Source: Siphonodentalium dalli (taxonomy: Eukaryota; Mollusca; Scaphopoda; Gadilida; Siphonodentaliidae). From it: DNA of 64,000 nucleotides. Positions 22,191 to 34,462 of this stretch are shown here, piece by piece; the first letter of the stretch is position 1, and the number at the start of each line of letters is the position of its first letter. The DNA lies in assembly GCA_032622095.1 (NCBI GenBank), contig CP136065.1, positions 218,284,151 to 218,348,150 of the forward strand, written 5' to 3'. The notes under the pieces were generated by a model that was given only the letters and a program-made list of their open reading frames with translations, had not been told where the DNA came from and made no database searches. The translations under genes were made by a program, and so were the position numbers.

Positions 22191-22539
22191 CGTAATTTTC
22201 GCGGTGTGGCTGAGGCGCAACTGTCCTTTTGACGTCTTGTATTTCGCCATATCCAGTGAGGGTGATTAGAAATTATCAAGCATATACTATGAAATACACT
22301 AACAAGTACATCCAACGAATTATTGCATACATAAGTCCACTGTTGTAAATGTTTGCAGCAATATGCCATGGTAACACTATAATTGACATGTTGTATATAC
22401 CTTAATAACTTATTTAAACACAAATAATATGGACACAATTGTCTGAAATAAAGATATATATATCAACAAAGAAATATATTCACCGTGTCGTGTGTTCAAT
22501 GCTATAATGTTCCCCGTCACAACAGGTCAGAACATCGAA

Positions 22540-22605
22540 AAGTTCCCAGATCTGAAACTTATCTCTACGGGCGTAGCCAGAGTGAGGATTCGTGCCAAGA
22601 TCTGA
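22540..22605. repeat. Solo arm of the 17-kb long-TIR element
   Basis: AAGTTCCCAG...ATCTCTACGGGCGTAGCC...GTGCCAAGATCTG parallels the right arm at 17475-17553 with divergence. No opposite arm was found nearby. Confidence 0.6.
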
Positions 22606-22904
22606 CGTCACACATGACACATGGATTAATGAAGCTACATAATCCCCGAAGTTTAACCTATTAAACCTGCTGGCTTTGGAACAATATGAGGCTCAAGACA
22701 GGTCGGCGAAGTATTAACACAAACTGCACGTTAATGTTCAGAAATGTATGAACATGTTTTCAACGTACTGTGCAGCGCGTAAACGCTCTTTATTATTGCC
22801 GTATATGGATGAGTCACGCTCTTCAATACCACCTGCTGTACAAACAAGTCACACGTGTTTAAGTCAGCGGAGAGTCGGTCTTACTTCAATAATATGACCA
22901 TACG

Positions 22905-23130
22905 CCCAGGGGGGGGGTCGGAAAAAAGTGCCATGACAGTGGGCTGAAATTTTTTTTTCGCCTCTTGGGTGCCAACCACCCCCCTATTTGAAGGATATTT
23001 TTTTTCCAATTTCATGCGGGGTACCCACCCCCTTTTTACCTCCAAATCCTGCCAAATCACCCCTTATTTGAAGGATTATTTTTTTCAATTTCATGCAGGG
23101 TACCCACCCACGTTTTACCTAAAAATCTGT
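22905..23130 (+). repeat. Poly-G/T-rich tract with a ~78-bp direct duplication
   Basis: Two copies of CCCC(C/T)TATTTGAAGGAT...AATTTCATGC(G/A)GGGTACCCACC lie at about 22978-23050 and 23055-23130. A G-run (22910-22917) precedes them. A 79-codon frame spans both copies; low complexity makes it unlikely to be real. Confidence 0.75.
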
Positions 23131-24849
23131 AGTCTCACACCATTTAGACTTGGTATTTGTTTCAGTTATAAAGTCTGTTTTGTTTATCAATTGATTCATG
23201 ACTTGTAAACAAGTTATATGAACATTTTACCATATTTCCAATGCTTGTCTGTAATAACTTTAAATACAACTGTATCGAAAACATTTATGCTAAATAGTAA
23301 TGGACCCGCACGATCTTATACCATCTGACAACATGGCGTTTAACAGATTAATCACCATTCATATGGCTTTGATGTGAAATTGTGTCCAAAAAACAACAAC
23401 AATAACTTAAACTAAAAAATCAAACAAAAATCTGGATGTGGCTTTAAATAGCATTCAATACTTTCTAGCATGGTGGGATTTCCATGTTTTGCCTCTTATG
23501 CTGTCTGATCAGGTCTAAGGGTGGATACACACATGCATGTAATCTATGTAATTATCGTGTATTTGGCGTTTTAGATGGATCGTACAGACAATGCAATATG
23601 TGTCCACTGACAACCCAATCATTGCCGACGTGTTGACCGCACTTGGTTCTAGTTCCAATTAAGTCGATATATAGATAAGCCGCTATCTTAGACCGAGTCG
23701 CCAGGCCACTTAAGATATTATTGTGATAACCCATATGGTGGACGTTCTATTTAAATAATTACCAATCCTCTCTTGATATTCATAGCAGTGGTGGATCAGG
23801 ATTTCCACCAACTTGGGGCTATATGTTATCCCGAAAGCTACCAGGCGGCAGTGTGGCTAACTCTGAGCTATTCAACTAAAACATATTATATTGTACCTTT
23901 TTTCCCAGTTGCATTCAACTAAGTCCCTTATCGATTTTAAGCTTTCGCGACCCCACGCCAAACAAGCATCATGGTCGAAATTGTTCAATATCAAGCCTGT
24001 ATATTCCAGACGTGTCGCTTCTGTTGTTTGTGCATTAATAAAATGCCAGATATCACATGGACTTGGCAAATTTCCGCATCCGTAAGAGAAGACATGTTTT
24101 GGGTTGGCCTTAAATGTCCTGATAGCAGACAGTTTTACTTCGCTTATCACTACTCACTTGTCTGGCCTGTTAACAATGAACCTCTTGAGCGCAGGTGACT
24201 AATGTTGTCAATTATTGGTGTGGCCATGTAAAATACATGTATTTTACATACAGACAGTACATGCATGTGTGTATCCACCCTATGGCCCAATGAGTAAACA
24301 TTTATGATATAAATGAATAGCTTTATTCATTTGTATTTACTTTAATCATGGGTGTCATAACTGTCCATTTTCATCTTGAACCAATGGCGTTGGTACTTGA
24401 CAATGTGATCTGATGAAAAAGACGAAATTGTGAGTGTTGGTTTGTAACCGGCATTTCTGAGAAGCATTATGTCTATATCCACACTAACTACCCCATAACA
24501 ATGATGCTGAACACTTTGAGGCAATTATATTGCAGAAATGTTGTAAGAGGGAAAACTGTGACCACTTGGAAAAAGTTACTTTTTTCGCGGCTGAACTACC
24601 CACCCACCCGACCTGCTGTATGGAAAAAAGTGAATGACCCCCCCCCCCCCCCCCCCCCACATAAGCTAGGATATACATGTGCTTTTTTAAAATCTTATAT
24701 TAATAACTTCATAGATTTGTATTCCCATCAAATAAGATACACTAATATCTTATGTCGTGGTATGATTAATTACACTTCAGACATGCACAAGGGTTCATCA
24801 AAAGAGTGGGTCCTATAGCTAGAAATTTCGTATATCAATTAGGCCAATC
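23131..24849. other. No gene recognised; palindrome and poly-C run
   Basis: A perfect 20-base palindrome, GTAAAATACATGTATTTTAC, lies at 24228-24247. A C-run of over 20 bases is at 24637-24658. Overlapping frames on both strands at 23872-24198 (92 and 75 codons) are the longest here; neither shows a known domain. Confidence 0.6.
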
Positions 24850-24851
24850 AC

Positions 24852-25120
24852 ACATCAGGGCATGTGAGAAATCAGAGATTCACAATGCAAACAGACTACG
24901 AGCTCACCACGTCAGACTTAAAACCTTAAAAAAAAACATTTAACCCGTGCCTTTTGTACAAATTATATATATCTTTAATCCTCCGATAACGAAGAGTGGA
25001 CAAATCAGGGCATGTGAGAAATCAGAGATTCATAATGCAAACAGACTACGAGCTCACCACGTCAGACTTAAAACCTAAAAACAAAAAATTTAAAAGCCGT
25101 GCCTTTTGTACAAATTATTA
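24852..25120 (+). repeat. Direct duplication, ~115-bp copies at 150-bp spacing
   Basis: ATCAGGGCATGTGAGAAATC begins both copies (24854 and 25004), which continue through ACAGACTACGAGCTCACCAC to GTGCCTTTTGTACAAATTAT. They differ by single bases and by the length of an A-run. Confidence 0.9.
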
Positions 25121-25876
25121 TAGAATATAAACTCCCAACATCAAACTGAAAGTGTTCAAAAGACAAGACTGTTGGTTATTGTCGAGAGGCGAGTATTTTA
25201 GTGAAATTAACCATTATATCATTGACGCTGTGTGCGCCATCCGATTGAGATGTGTACTATACGAAGTAGCTTGTCGATTTCATCATGTTCATTTCATTCA
25301 TAAAATGTCATCATGTCGATTTTAACGAAACTCGACGAACAACGTCATCATGTAGCTTTCACTATAGACCGAATTCGCGATAACCTTAATGTATCTTCTG
25401 CTTTGTTCATAAGTATGTGTTCCTTGTGAATTCATGGAAATAGAAGAATGTCAAAGGATTATCAGATTCGCGTATGTAATATTAGGATAATTTGAACGCG
25501 ATATAACGTTTGCAAGCATCACAAATTTCGATGTCGATACCAACATTGTCTCCCGCCCTGCCAGAGTGATTGATATTTTCCCATTGCACGCACGATTTAT
25601 ATTTTAGGCCATTCCAATGCAAATAGTTGACAATCCTTAATATGTCATAATTATGTTCTCAATAAAATGTAAACCGCCGCTGTGAATTAACTTCACTCTG
25701 CATAATTCCGATAGTAACTTCCCTCTTTTGGAACGCCGGTAACTGACAGACACACATGTTTATTTCCGATGACGACATTAATGCTTTAAGCCCACCGATC
25801 TACTGTGCGACAAAAGTGCTCGCAAAATTTCAAAACAGCAGTGTCGTATTAGATAATAATTGGTGACGTCACAAAA
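25121..25876. other. No gene recognised
   Basis: Unique AT-rich DNA left of the Helitron-like element; nothing supportable was seen. Confidence 0.5.
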
Positions 25877-28131
25877 TCATATATCATTATATGTATTTGC
25901 GAATGTCTGTCTGTCTGTGTTCTATAGAAATTCACAGGGGACAATCTAGATGGCACCAAAGGGATCTACTAGGGGTAACTTTTTACGAGAAACACAATGG
26001 TGCGAGTTAGGATTTTCTAAAGTGACGCCTTTGTTGTCAGGGACAGAAAGGGGAGGGGTAGAATTTGTTTGTCGCCGATTGCCACGAAACTTATATATAA
26101 TAATCCCCATGATATAAGGAATCTGATGATGTGGTTTAAATATGTCAAAAGTGGCGCCATTCGAGTCAGGGATCCACGAAAGGGGAGAGGGGCACCAAAA
26201 TTGATAAACTAAGTTTAGAGCCGAGGGACCATCTAGATGGCACCAAACGGGTCTACTAGGTGTAACTTTTTATTTTACGAGAAAGATAATGGTGTGGGTT
26301 AGAATTTTCTAAAGTGACGCCGTTGTCAGGGGCAGAAAAGGGGGAGGGGCAGAAAAAATGTTTGTCGCCGATTGCCACGAAACTTATATATAATCATTCT
26401 CATGATATGAGAAATCTAATGGTGTTGTTTAAATATATAAAAAAGTGGCGCCATTCACGCCAGGGATGCACGAAAGGGGAGAGGGGCGCCAAAAAGGATA
26501 AAACTAATTTTAGCACCGATTTCCACTAAATTGTTATATATTCTTCTCCATGATACAAGTACTCTAGTTGTGCCATTTAAAGGCTCCAAATTGCTGTAGT
26601 TTGGATGAAAGATTGTGGGAGGGGCACTCAATTTGATAAGAATGGGTTTAGTCGCCGATTACCACCACACTTATACAATATCATCCCCATGATATGAGGA
26701 GTCTACTGTTGTGGCTTAAATCTGTCAAGAATGGCGTCATTCAAGTCAGGGGTGAACTGAAAGGCAAAGGGGCACCAAAATTGATACGCAATAATTTTAG
26801 CGCCAATTTCCACTAAAGTGATACGCATTATTATCCATAATACGAGGAGTCTGATCGTGTGATTTAAAGACACCATGTTGGTGCTGTTTTGGTGTGAGAT
26901 GGGGGTGGGCACTAAATTTGATAACAATTTATTTAGTCGCCGATTAGTACCAAACTTATCAATAATCATCTCCATGATATCAGGAGTCTAATTGTGTGGT
27001 TTGAGGATGTCACAAGCTGTCACAAGTGGAGCCATTGAAGTCAGGATGCATAGACGGCGAGAGGAACACAAAAAAAGATGAACAATATGTTTAATGCCGA
27101 TTTCCACCAGATTGATACATACGTGAAATCTAATCGTGTGGTTTAGATACGCCAAATTGGTGCCGTTTGGATGAGAGATATGGGGGCCCTAAATTTGATA
27201 CGAATTTGTATACTCACCAATTTTCACCAATGGTATATATTTTTTTATTATATTTCCATAAAATGAGTCCAAGTGTATGGTTTAATGATGACAAATAGGG
27301 ACGGGAGGTTTACAAAAACTGATAAAAAATATGTTTAGTGGCATTAACCAACAAATTCATACATGTTCTTCTCAAATGATACGAGGAATCAAATCAAGCT
27401 TGTTAAAAACGTATAATGAGCTAACAAAACAGATACATAGAACAAAGCATTAAACATATATTTCTCATTTTATTTAACAGATACACATATCTTGTAAACT
27501 GAGAGACATCGAACCGTCAGGGGATTGCATATTAGAATGGATCATGTATATATATAACACAATTGAGTCTGTTCCATTCAATTTAGTTTCCACACAAAAA
27601 AAATGCAATAAACCACTCAAAATCGCGCACTGTGTCAGGCACATGTAGCTGATATACATGCATTGCAACATTTCTTTTAAACTGAGAATATTTCGCCAAC
27701 AGATAGCGCCTGGACATTTCTTTAAAACATCTGTATCTTAATGGAGATATGTTAGCCAGATGTCCTCAAAATCTTAGACTAACCAAATAGATTGATTGAT
27801 ACATCTCTATATACTTAAAGGCTAAAGCCCAATTGTTGTCTTTAAATTTTGCGAACTATTGTGTTTATGATGTTCATGTTTCATGTCATAACGTCTGACG
27901 TATATGCAGAAAATAAATAAATTCTTCTTTATTGGTGGAACGGATTAATCGCGATAAACAAAATGACAATTGACAAGGTGAGCCACAACTTACATAACAT
28001 ATGTAAGAATAATGTTTTGTGATGCTATTTGAATATACAATTTATGAGAATACGTATTCCCACTAAATATCAACAACATGCTGAGGGTTTCACATCACTT
28101 TAACCTGGGCAACGCCGGGTAACCCTGCTAG
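25877..28131 (+). mobile_element. Helitron-like non-autonomous element (~2.25 kb)
   Basis: The right end reads GGGCAACGCCGGGTAACCCT then GCTAG followed by T. A GC-rich imperfect hairpin just upstream of CTAG, with T after it, is the classic Helitron 3' end. Near the left end is a CTGTCTGTCTGT run (25906-25918); a TC preceded by A occurs at 25877 (or 25884), fitting an A^T target. The body holds a degenerate tandem array (25930-27400). There is no Rep/helicase coding sequence. The same architecture recurs at 41109-41692 and 59784-61708. Confidence 0.7.
25930..27400 (+). repeat. Degenerate ~143-bp tandem array inside the Helitron-like element
   Basis: The landmark TAGTCGCCGATTNCCACNAAACTT and its variants occur near 26067, 26361, 26510, 26647, 26794, 26931, 27090, 27211 and 27334. 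Alternating spacing and alternating variants (TCGCCGATT versus GCGCCAATT) suggest a dimeric higher-order unit of about 290 bases. A longer duplication (GGCACCAAANGGNTCTACTA) at 25951 and 26239 starts the array. Confidence 0.8.
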
Positions 28132-28400
28132 TAGTCTATATACGTTATGAACTGGTCATGTTGAATGTATATCCGCGTATATGTATGTAATGTATTCACA
28201 GGTTGCAATCGATACAATCCGATTCCTCTTTTGATGTCCGGTTCGGCATTATATCGTCGATAGCACAAAATACGATGCTTTCGAAAGTCTTGCTCTCTAT
28301 CTCAAGAAAGTTATTGAATCAGACTTTATGGCGCATTAGTTGGAATGGCTTTCCGTCACAAGAATGCACCAACAATGATCGGATTTCCAGACAATAGTAT
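28132..28400. other. No gene recognised
   Basis: A 64-codon plus-strand frame at 28203-28397 has no known domain. Fewer than 300 bases. Confidence 0.5.
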
Positions 28401-28401
28401 A

Positions 28402-28553
28402 AAGGTCTTTCTGGACCCATTTTTTTCATACAAAATGTTGCATCAATATGAATGAACGGTTGCTATGGTTACTAATATAAGTGAACGGACTCTGGATAGC
28501 TGCTTTGGGCATAACATATTTTTAAATTGGGTCCACAAAGACCTTAAGCTTCA
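28402..28553. mobile_element. Small TIR element (~150 bp)
   Basis: The left end AAAGGTCTTTCTGGACCCA mirrors the right end TGGGTCCACAAAGACCTT, about 18 bases with one mismatch, after which the arms continue with weaker pairing. It is the size of a short MITE. A TA at each flank may be a target duplication. No coding capacity. Confidence 0.75.
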
Positions 28554-29432
28554 CAATGTTACTGGGTGTATAAAACTAATCAGGTTATGTTGATGAAACA
28601 CTCGTAAAAAATGTTGTCTCGCATTTCAAGTATGTGATTCACAAGAGAACCACCATAATTAGAATGTATAAGTATAAAAGAAGCGTAATACTGTAAGATT
28701 ATTGCAGTCGAAAAGACGCACCCAAAGTGGAAATTGATATGAACGCTGTCAATCAGTGATCAAGTGGTGTCATGAATTCGTCGCTTTTGATTGGATTGTG
28801 AACAGTGTACACGCACTGATCAACCGATCGCTCCACTGTGGCAGCAGGTGTTCTAGAAATATGAACTGAGACACGTGTTGTTAGTTTCACTGAAACTACA
28901 CTTATTTGCAACTGTTAGCTCGATCGAGTCTTGTTGATTTTTCTAGGTACTTATGCACCTAATAACTGGTGGGTAATTAGCAGTAAATTTAATGGCAGAG
29001 CAGTACTAACTGAAGGAGTCTTATGCAGCATCGGAATCCCCGTTTATATCGCAAAATGAATCGAATAGTTTGTATGTACATTTTAGGCAGGCGGTATATA
29101 GGCGTGGTCAAATGGCACGATGCTACTGTGAGTGCTGTCATTAAAATTCAGAAGTAATCAAGAAATTTAGGTTATCGAGAAATAACTTTAATGGCTAAAT
29201 ATGTGACAACCAAAGGTTTATAGTATTCTGTGGATTGACAGCTTATGATCAAATTATATCTAAATATGAACTCCGATAACAGTTATCTTCGCCATTAACA
29301 TGAGAGATTTGCGATCCCAAACTCAGAAAGTTTGTGCTGAATGGTAGCGAGTGCAGGTCGTTGTATTTTGTATCGCGAATTGCAATTTACAACAGATATT
29401 AAACACAAAATGAAGCCCATGTAACAACATTG
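28554..29432. other. No gene recognised
   Basis: AT-rich DNA without repeat partners in the window or recognisable coding sequence. Confidence 0.5.
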
Positions 29433-29597
29433 AATGGGCAGTGTGTTGTGTGGTGGTACAGTAAGATGGGCAGTGTGTTGTGTGGTGGTACAGTAAGATG
29501 TGCAGTGTGTTGTGTGGTGGTACATTAAGATGGACAGTGTGTTGTTTGGTGGTACAGTAAGATGGGCAGTGTGTTGTTTGGTGGTACAGTAAGATGT
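29433..29597 (+). repeat. 32-bp minisatellite, five copies
   Basis: GGGCAGTGTGTTGTGTGGTG followed by GTACAGTAAGAT repeats five times with small changes (GTTTGG, GGACAG). Minus-strand frames over it give a His/Thr-rich repeat and are not considered genes. Confidence 0.95.
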
Positions 29598-30374
29598 ATA
29601 ACGTGTAGAATATGTTCACGTTGTCCGTAGTGTGACCGTGAAAGTTGATGCATTTGTTTTCAATTATTTGTTTACATTGAGAAGGGAGTGTACATTTTTT
29701 ACAGCTTTATTTGTGTACGTCGCCTCGTTTTAACTATGGGAATTGTACGATTAACACAACTAACTGATAAGCTACACACTATGATATAGAGACCAAAATA
29801 TAACTAGTAATCAACAGAAAACCGACTCGCCACTTCAAATGTTCTGGTTACAAAACGTCAAACTGAACATCGAAAGAAATGGACAAGCTTCTCCATCTAG
29901 TATCTCTAGCGGAGAGCTCCACCAGCGTCAAGAAATATAATGGTTAATGTTAGTAAAATACCGCTTCCCTCTCGACAACATAGAATTATCTTCACTTTCG
30001 AATACATGGATGTTGGTAGTATATATTCTAATATGAATCGGACGTGGCACGTAGTGGAGCAACGACACATGATGTGCCTCAAATTTGCCTTTTTTCGACG
30101 ACATAACGCTAAGAATAATTTATGTAACATCATGCAGTGGTCACGACGTAGACGACATGCCAAATTGACAAGACGTGTCGTGGATTGTAAAATATTTACT
30201 GGATTATCGTCATGACTTCTCCATTTTTCGTTTTCATTAAGCTGACCACGAAATTGGTCTAAATGAAATTAATAGACTTAAATCACATGTGAATTCTTCG
30301 TAAGTTGCGAAGTAGTTAATTTCATTTTTATCGCGATGCTTCATTTCCAATTCCGCGGTTTTTGCAATACCGGC
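29598..30374. other. No gene recognised
   Basis: Overlapping frames on both strands at 29906-30215 (85 and 91 codons) have no known domain; an open frame on one strand often produces one on the other in such stretches. Nothing else seen. Confidence 0.5.
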
Positions 30375-30441
30375 TAAATATGCTCTGAAAAACAATTGCC
30401 AAAGTCACAGCCATTTTTAAGCCTTTTTGACAATTTCTCCA
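30371..30441 (+). repeat. Fragment of dispersed repeat C
   Basis: CCGGCTAAATATGCTCTGAA and AAAGTCACAGCCATTTTTAA match 31160-31225 almost exactly, then the similarity ends. Confidence 0.85.
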
Positions 30442-30819
30442 AAATCTATACCCGCGATCTTGAAAAATCACTGATGGATATAGAAAACATTATATGACGT
30501 CATTCACCCGCCTTAGGTGGTTGCTATAATAATTTGTACCAAGCGAACAAGTTTGTTTACATTATAAATCTTGGATTTCTCATATAACCGGATGCATAAT
30601 TGACCTAATGTATTGATTGATTTATGTAGTTATTTATTTTGACAATGGAAAATATGTCTATACATAGTATGGTGATGACAAAAAGCAGCATACAAGATTT
30701 TGTATTACCATTAGCATGTAATTTAATACTGTCCAACATATTCTCGCGGAAATACACACATAATCGATCTATAATGTGAAATAGCTACATAATGTGATTA
30801 TTTTATTCTGAAATAAGAT

Positions 30820-31060
30820 AATGGGCTCTTGTCCGTTATTTCGTTTTATGGCGCGGGCCACACTGTAAACACATGTTAAAGAGCGTACATGTGAACAGTC
30901 GTGGCTTATTTGTGTCATTGTCCGCACGTAATCTGCTTAAAATCGCCTCATCATGAGTCGATAAATAATGTGACTAAATTGTTCCAATTTTTGGGCACAT
31001 TATCGACTTAAAATGAGACAATTCTAAGCAGATTATCTACCTAATGTGCCCGGCGGTGTC
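30820..31060. repeat. Dispersed repeat B, copy 4
   Basis: CCGTTATTTCGTTTTATGGC and GGCCACACTGTAAACACATG are followed by a hairpin whose arms are TAATCTGCTTAAAATCGCC/ATGAGTCGATAAATAATG on the left and CATTATCGACTTAAAATGAG/CTAAGCAGATTA on the right (30918-31040). Confidence 0.8.
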
Positions 31061-31505
31061 TCCTTAAACGGACATGGCTCATTCGAACCTCCAATTGTTT
31101 TTCTACGTAATTTGGAGTGGTGGATAGATAGGTCGATAAATAAACTAACTATTGATATACCGGCTAAATATGCTCTGAAAAACAATTGCCAAAGTCACAG
31201 CCATTTTTAAGCCTTTTTCAACTTTTTCGCCAGAAATCAGACAAACGCTCTTTATTGCTGCCATATCAGGAATAGAATACAACTGAACGCTCTTTTCTGT
31301 TCCATGTCGCACAAATGGCGTTTTTTTTTGGTTGGGACCCAAACACCGTATTTACAGCTGCATATATCCTTACTTCAATGCGTCTTTTTGGGTTACATAA
31401 TGCTCGTAGAAAGGTAGTTCAGATATTTATAGACCTATTTCGATACTGAGAAAAATTCAAGAGCGAATATTATTATGTGTATTTTGGAGCGCAAACCGCC
31501 ATGTG
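31061..31505 (+). repeat. Dispersed repeat C, copy 1 (~0.44 kb)
   Basis: This is a close copy of 31964-32410: CTTAAACGGACATGGCTCAT, CCGGCTAAATATGCTCTG, AGACAAACGCTCTTTATTGC, TGGGTTACATAATGCTCGTA and TTTTGGAGCGCAAACCGCCA occur in the same order and spacing. No ORF recognised. Confidence 0.9.
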
Positions 31506-31963
31506 ACTTTAATTTGTAATTAACGATTTAACCTTTTCCATCCACTGTATTTAATAATATCTTGGAGGTTCAATAAAATATGTTATCTGGAAATGGTTCG
31601 ACGTTTAACAGGACGAATCTGAAAGAAACATTCTGGTCTAAACCGAAAAGGGAAAACAATAAATTCGTTGGCGCGGTCGCGCGGAACATAAACACAACTT
31701 CAGCCGTGAAATAGTAGGCCTTTATTTGTGTTCGTTTTTGTATCCTGTCACAATTATTGATACAGTTTATATTCACAAACGAAGGAAATATTCAATAATA
31801 ACTAGTGAACTCATCCGTTGTTGTTCACAACCCATAATCGTCATGCACGATTTTGGTTTTGGTTGATTCATTAGTTTGGATCATCTGGAAAAGAGAATGC
31901 ATGGTTGTTGGTATAGTTGAAATGTGAGAATGGAAAGGAACGTGGAGGTTCCACACTGTTAAC
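31506..31963. other. No gene recognised
   Basis: Unique spacer between two copies of dispersed repeat C. Nothing supportable. Confidence 0.5.
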
Positions 31964-32412
31964 CCCTTAAACGGACATGGCTCATTCGAACCTCCAATTG
32001 TTTTCTACGTAATTTGGAGCGACGGATACGATAGGTCGATAAATAAACGAACTATTGATATACCGGCTAAATATGTTCTAAAAAACACTTTCAAAAAGTC
32101 ACATTCATTTTTCGGCAGTTTTAAACTTTTCACCAGAAGTAAGACAAACGCTCTTTATTACTACCATATCAGGAATAGACTACTTTGGAACGCTCTTTTC
32201 TGTTCCGTGTCGCGCAAATGGCGGTTTTTTGTTTGGGACCAAAAACACTGTATTCACAGTTGTGTTTTGCATTACTTCAATGCGTCTTTTGGGGTTACAT
32301 AATGCTCGTAGAAAGGTAGTTCCGATATTTATTGACCTATTTCGACACTGAGAAAAAATAAAAAGCGAATAATATGTGTATTTTGGAGCGCAAACCGCCA
32401 TGTGGCTTTAGT
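31964..32412 (+). repeat. Dispersed repeat C, copy 2 (~0.44 kb)
   Basis: Close copy of 31061-31505, same orientation. It starts TTAACCCCTTAAACGGACAT, recalling the TTAACCCTTT ends of the TTAA MITEs, but no mirrored right end was found, so the class is left open. Confidence 0.9.
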
Positions 32413-33020
32413 GCATCACTGTATTATAAGGTGGGATTCGATATATTTCATTTACAACGATTAGGTGACTTTTTCTAGAAGTTTAGGTTAACAAATCGAT
32501 GTGTTTTATATAGCGCTTTATGTATCAGCATTTCTGAAATTAAATATATATATTTATATTTGGATATCTGTACCAACGAGAATTTATTTAAACATTAAAC
32601 AAATGAAACATTATAGTGAAACAGGGACGTGGTAGGATGTATCAATCTTTTAACACTAATGATTTTTGGTACATTAATTAACTGAGATCAGATCTACTTT
32701 ACAGGACTCTCTGTAAACTGTGGACTCGTTTTATATTGTAGTTCGGTCGCTATGTATATATATCTGTATTCCTCCATACAATGAAGAGCATATATATAAA
32801 CAAAATAAAGAAGAAAAAAAATCATTACAAATAAGTTGAGAACAAAAATACATCAAAATTTGGCTATACAATATACATGGTTATATAATTTGACTGCCAA
32901 AAGAGACAGATACGAACATAGTTTATTACATATAAGCATGTATGTATACACGAGTACACGCTCGATCACGCACTTGCATGTGCACATCATGCATATACAC
33001 ATACATCCACTTATACATAT
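32413..33020. other. No gene recognised
   Basis: AT-rich unique DNA leading into a microsatellite zone. Confidence 0.5.
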
Positions 33021-33027
33021 ATAGACA

Positions 33028-33206
33028 CTTTCACTCACACACACACACACACACACAACACACCCTCACACACACACCCTCACACACCCTCACACACACT
33101 CACACACACAAACACACACGAACGCACCCTCTCCACCCTCTCACACGCACGTGCACACCCTCACCCACACACCCTCACACACACACATACCACGCATATA
33201 TATGAA
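33028..33206. repeat. CA-rich microsatellite
   Basis: (CA)n interspersed with CCCT, e.g. ACACACCCTCACACACACAC. Frames through it translate as Thr/His repeats and are artefacts. Confidence 0.97.
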
Positions 33207-33449
33207 TACATTATGTAACGTCGTGCACCTATATATGCACGTGTATATGTGCATGTACATGGAATTAACTACACCAAAGCATATTATGTGGGACATTATG
33301 AGGAAATAAGGAGTATGAAATAATTCACGTCGAGCTGAAGCGGGACTTTAAATTGTGTTTAAAACGGTTATACAATATGTTAATTAAAAGGGTTATCTTA
33401 AGTGCAAGCGAGATATCTCCAAGGTTTGAATAATTGCAAAAGTTGTATG

Positions 33450-33636
33450 GTATTTATATACACATACATATGTATACACACATACGCATGTATGTATACA
33501 TATACATATACGGACTATACGCATACATACATATATATATATATACATACACATACACATGTATATATACACATACATACATATATATACATACATATAC
33601 ATACACATACATATATATATATATAGATATATATAT
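33450..33636. repeat. ATAC/TA-rich microsatellite ending at the gap
   Basis: (ATACAC)n, (ACAT)n and (TA)n tracts continue to the first N. Tyr/Ile/His-rich frames here are artefacts. Confidence 0.97.
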
Positions 33637-33736
33637 NNNNNNNNNNNNNNNNNNNNNNNNNNNNNNNNNNNNNNNNNNNNNNNNNNNNNNNNNNNNNNNN
33701 NNNNNNNNNNNNNNNNNNNNNNNNNNNNNNNNNNNN
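33637..33736. other. Assembly gap (100 N)
   Basis: Exactly 100 N follow a TA microsatellite. A round 100 usually marks a gap of unknown size, so distances across it are unreliable. Confidence 0.99.
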
Positions 33737-34462
33737 CGATTTATAAAAAAAAATCAGTGTGTGTATGAAACATCCAAGAACAAATATTTTTTGAAAAATA
33801 TATAATAATGCCTGCACTGGTGTTTCTAAAACGACGTGAATAACCATCTATATTTTAGTTTTTCAACAACTAATACAACCAGTATTAAAAATATTTCGCA
33901 ATAAATAATTGTTTGAATGTTTGATACGCATAATGGCTTTTCCTGTATATGTACAGATTATCGGAACACCGCGAAAAAGACAAATTCGAAAAATATAACG
34001 GTACTTTTTGTTAACAGCATCAGTTTGCCCTAACAGCATCATAGAAATTCAGCAGGACCCAATCGCATCATACCTAATTAGCAGGTCTACTTGACCGGGG
34101 GTGATTATGTAATACCTTGAAAAACGATCAGAAAAGCTCATCATTGTGAACGCTCTTTATTATCTACCTCTTTTTGGGCGATGGAAGCATGGCCGCCCTT
34201 TATAAAAGGTGATCATTAGAATTTTTGCTATAAGCTGACATAAATTGACAACGTCATATTAATGGGCTGATGGGTCCAATGTGACTGTTTTGTGGTATAT
34301 AGAAAACGTACAGGTGTTGGCTTCATGGTGTTGAATTGGACAGCGCATCATAGGCGATGGCTGTATATTTTTCGTATGCAATAAAAGGTCAGCCGACCAC
34401 AGTGTCCCCCGACAACGTGGCAAGTCGATGCCGCTATGTTAAAGAAATTAAATTAAATGTCG
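33737..34462. other. No gene recognised
   Basis: It contains GAACGCTCTTTATTAT at 34149-34164, the motif shared with dispersed repeats A and C. Nothing else supportable. Confidence 0.5.

Noticed and set aside
21998-22438. 146-codon minus-strand frame as a gene
   Set aside because: It runs into dispersed repeat B, has no recognised domain and no flanking splice or promoter support.
23872-24198. Overlapping frames on both strands as a gene
   Set aside because: Neither shows a known domain; overlap in opposite frames gives no way to choose; kept only as a remark.
31964-32412. Dispersed repeat C as a TTAA MITE
   Set aside because: The left end TTAACCCC is suggestive but copy 1 lacks it and no mirrored right end exists.
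32836-33847. Several Thr/His- and Tyr/Ile-rich frames, some across the N gap
   Set aside because: Products of CA and TA microsatellites; some include unknown residues from the gap.
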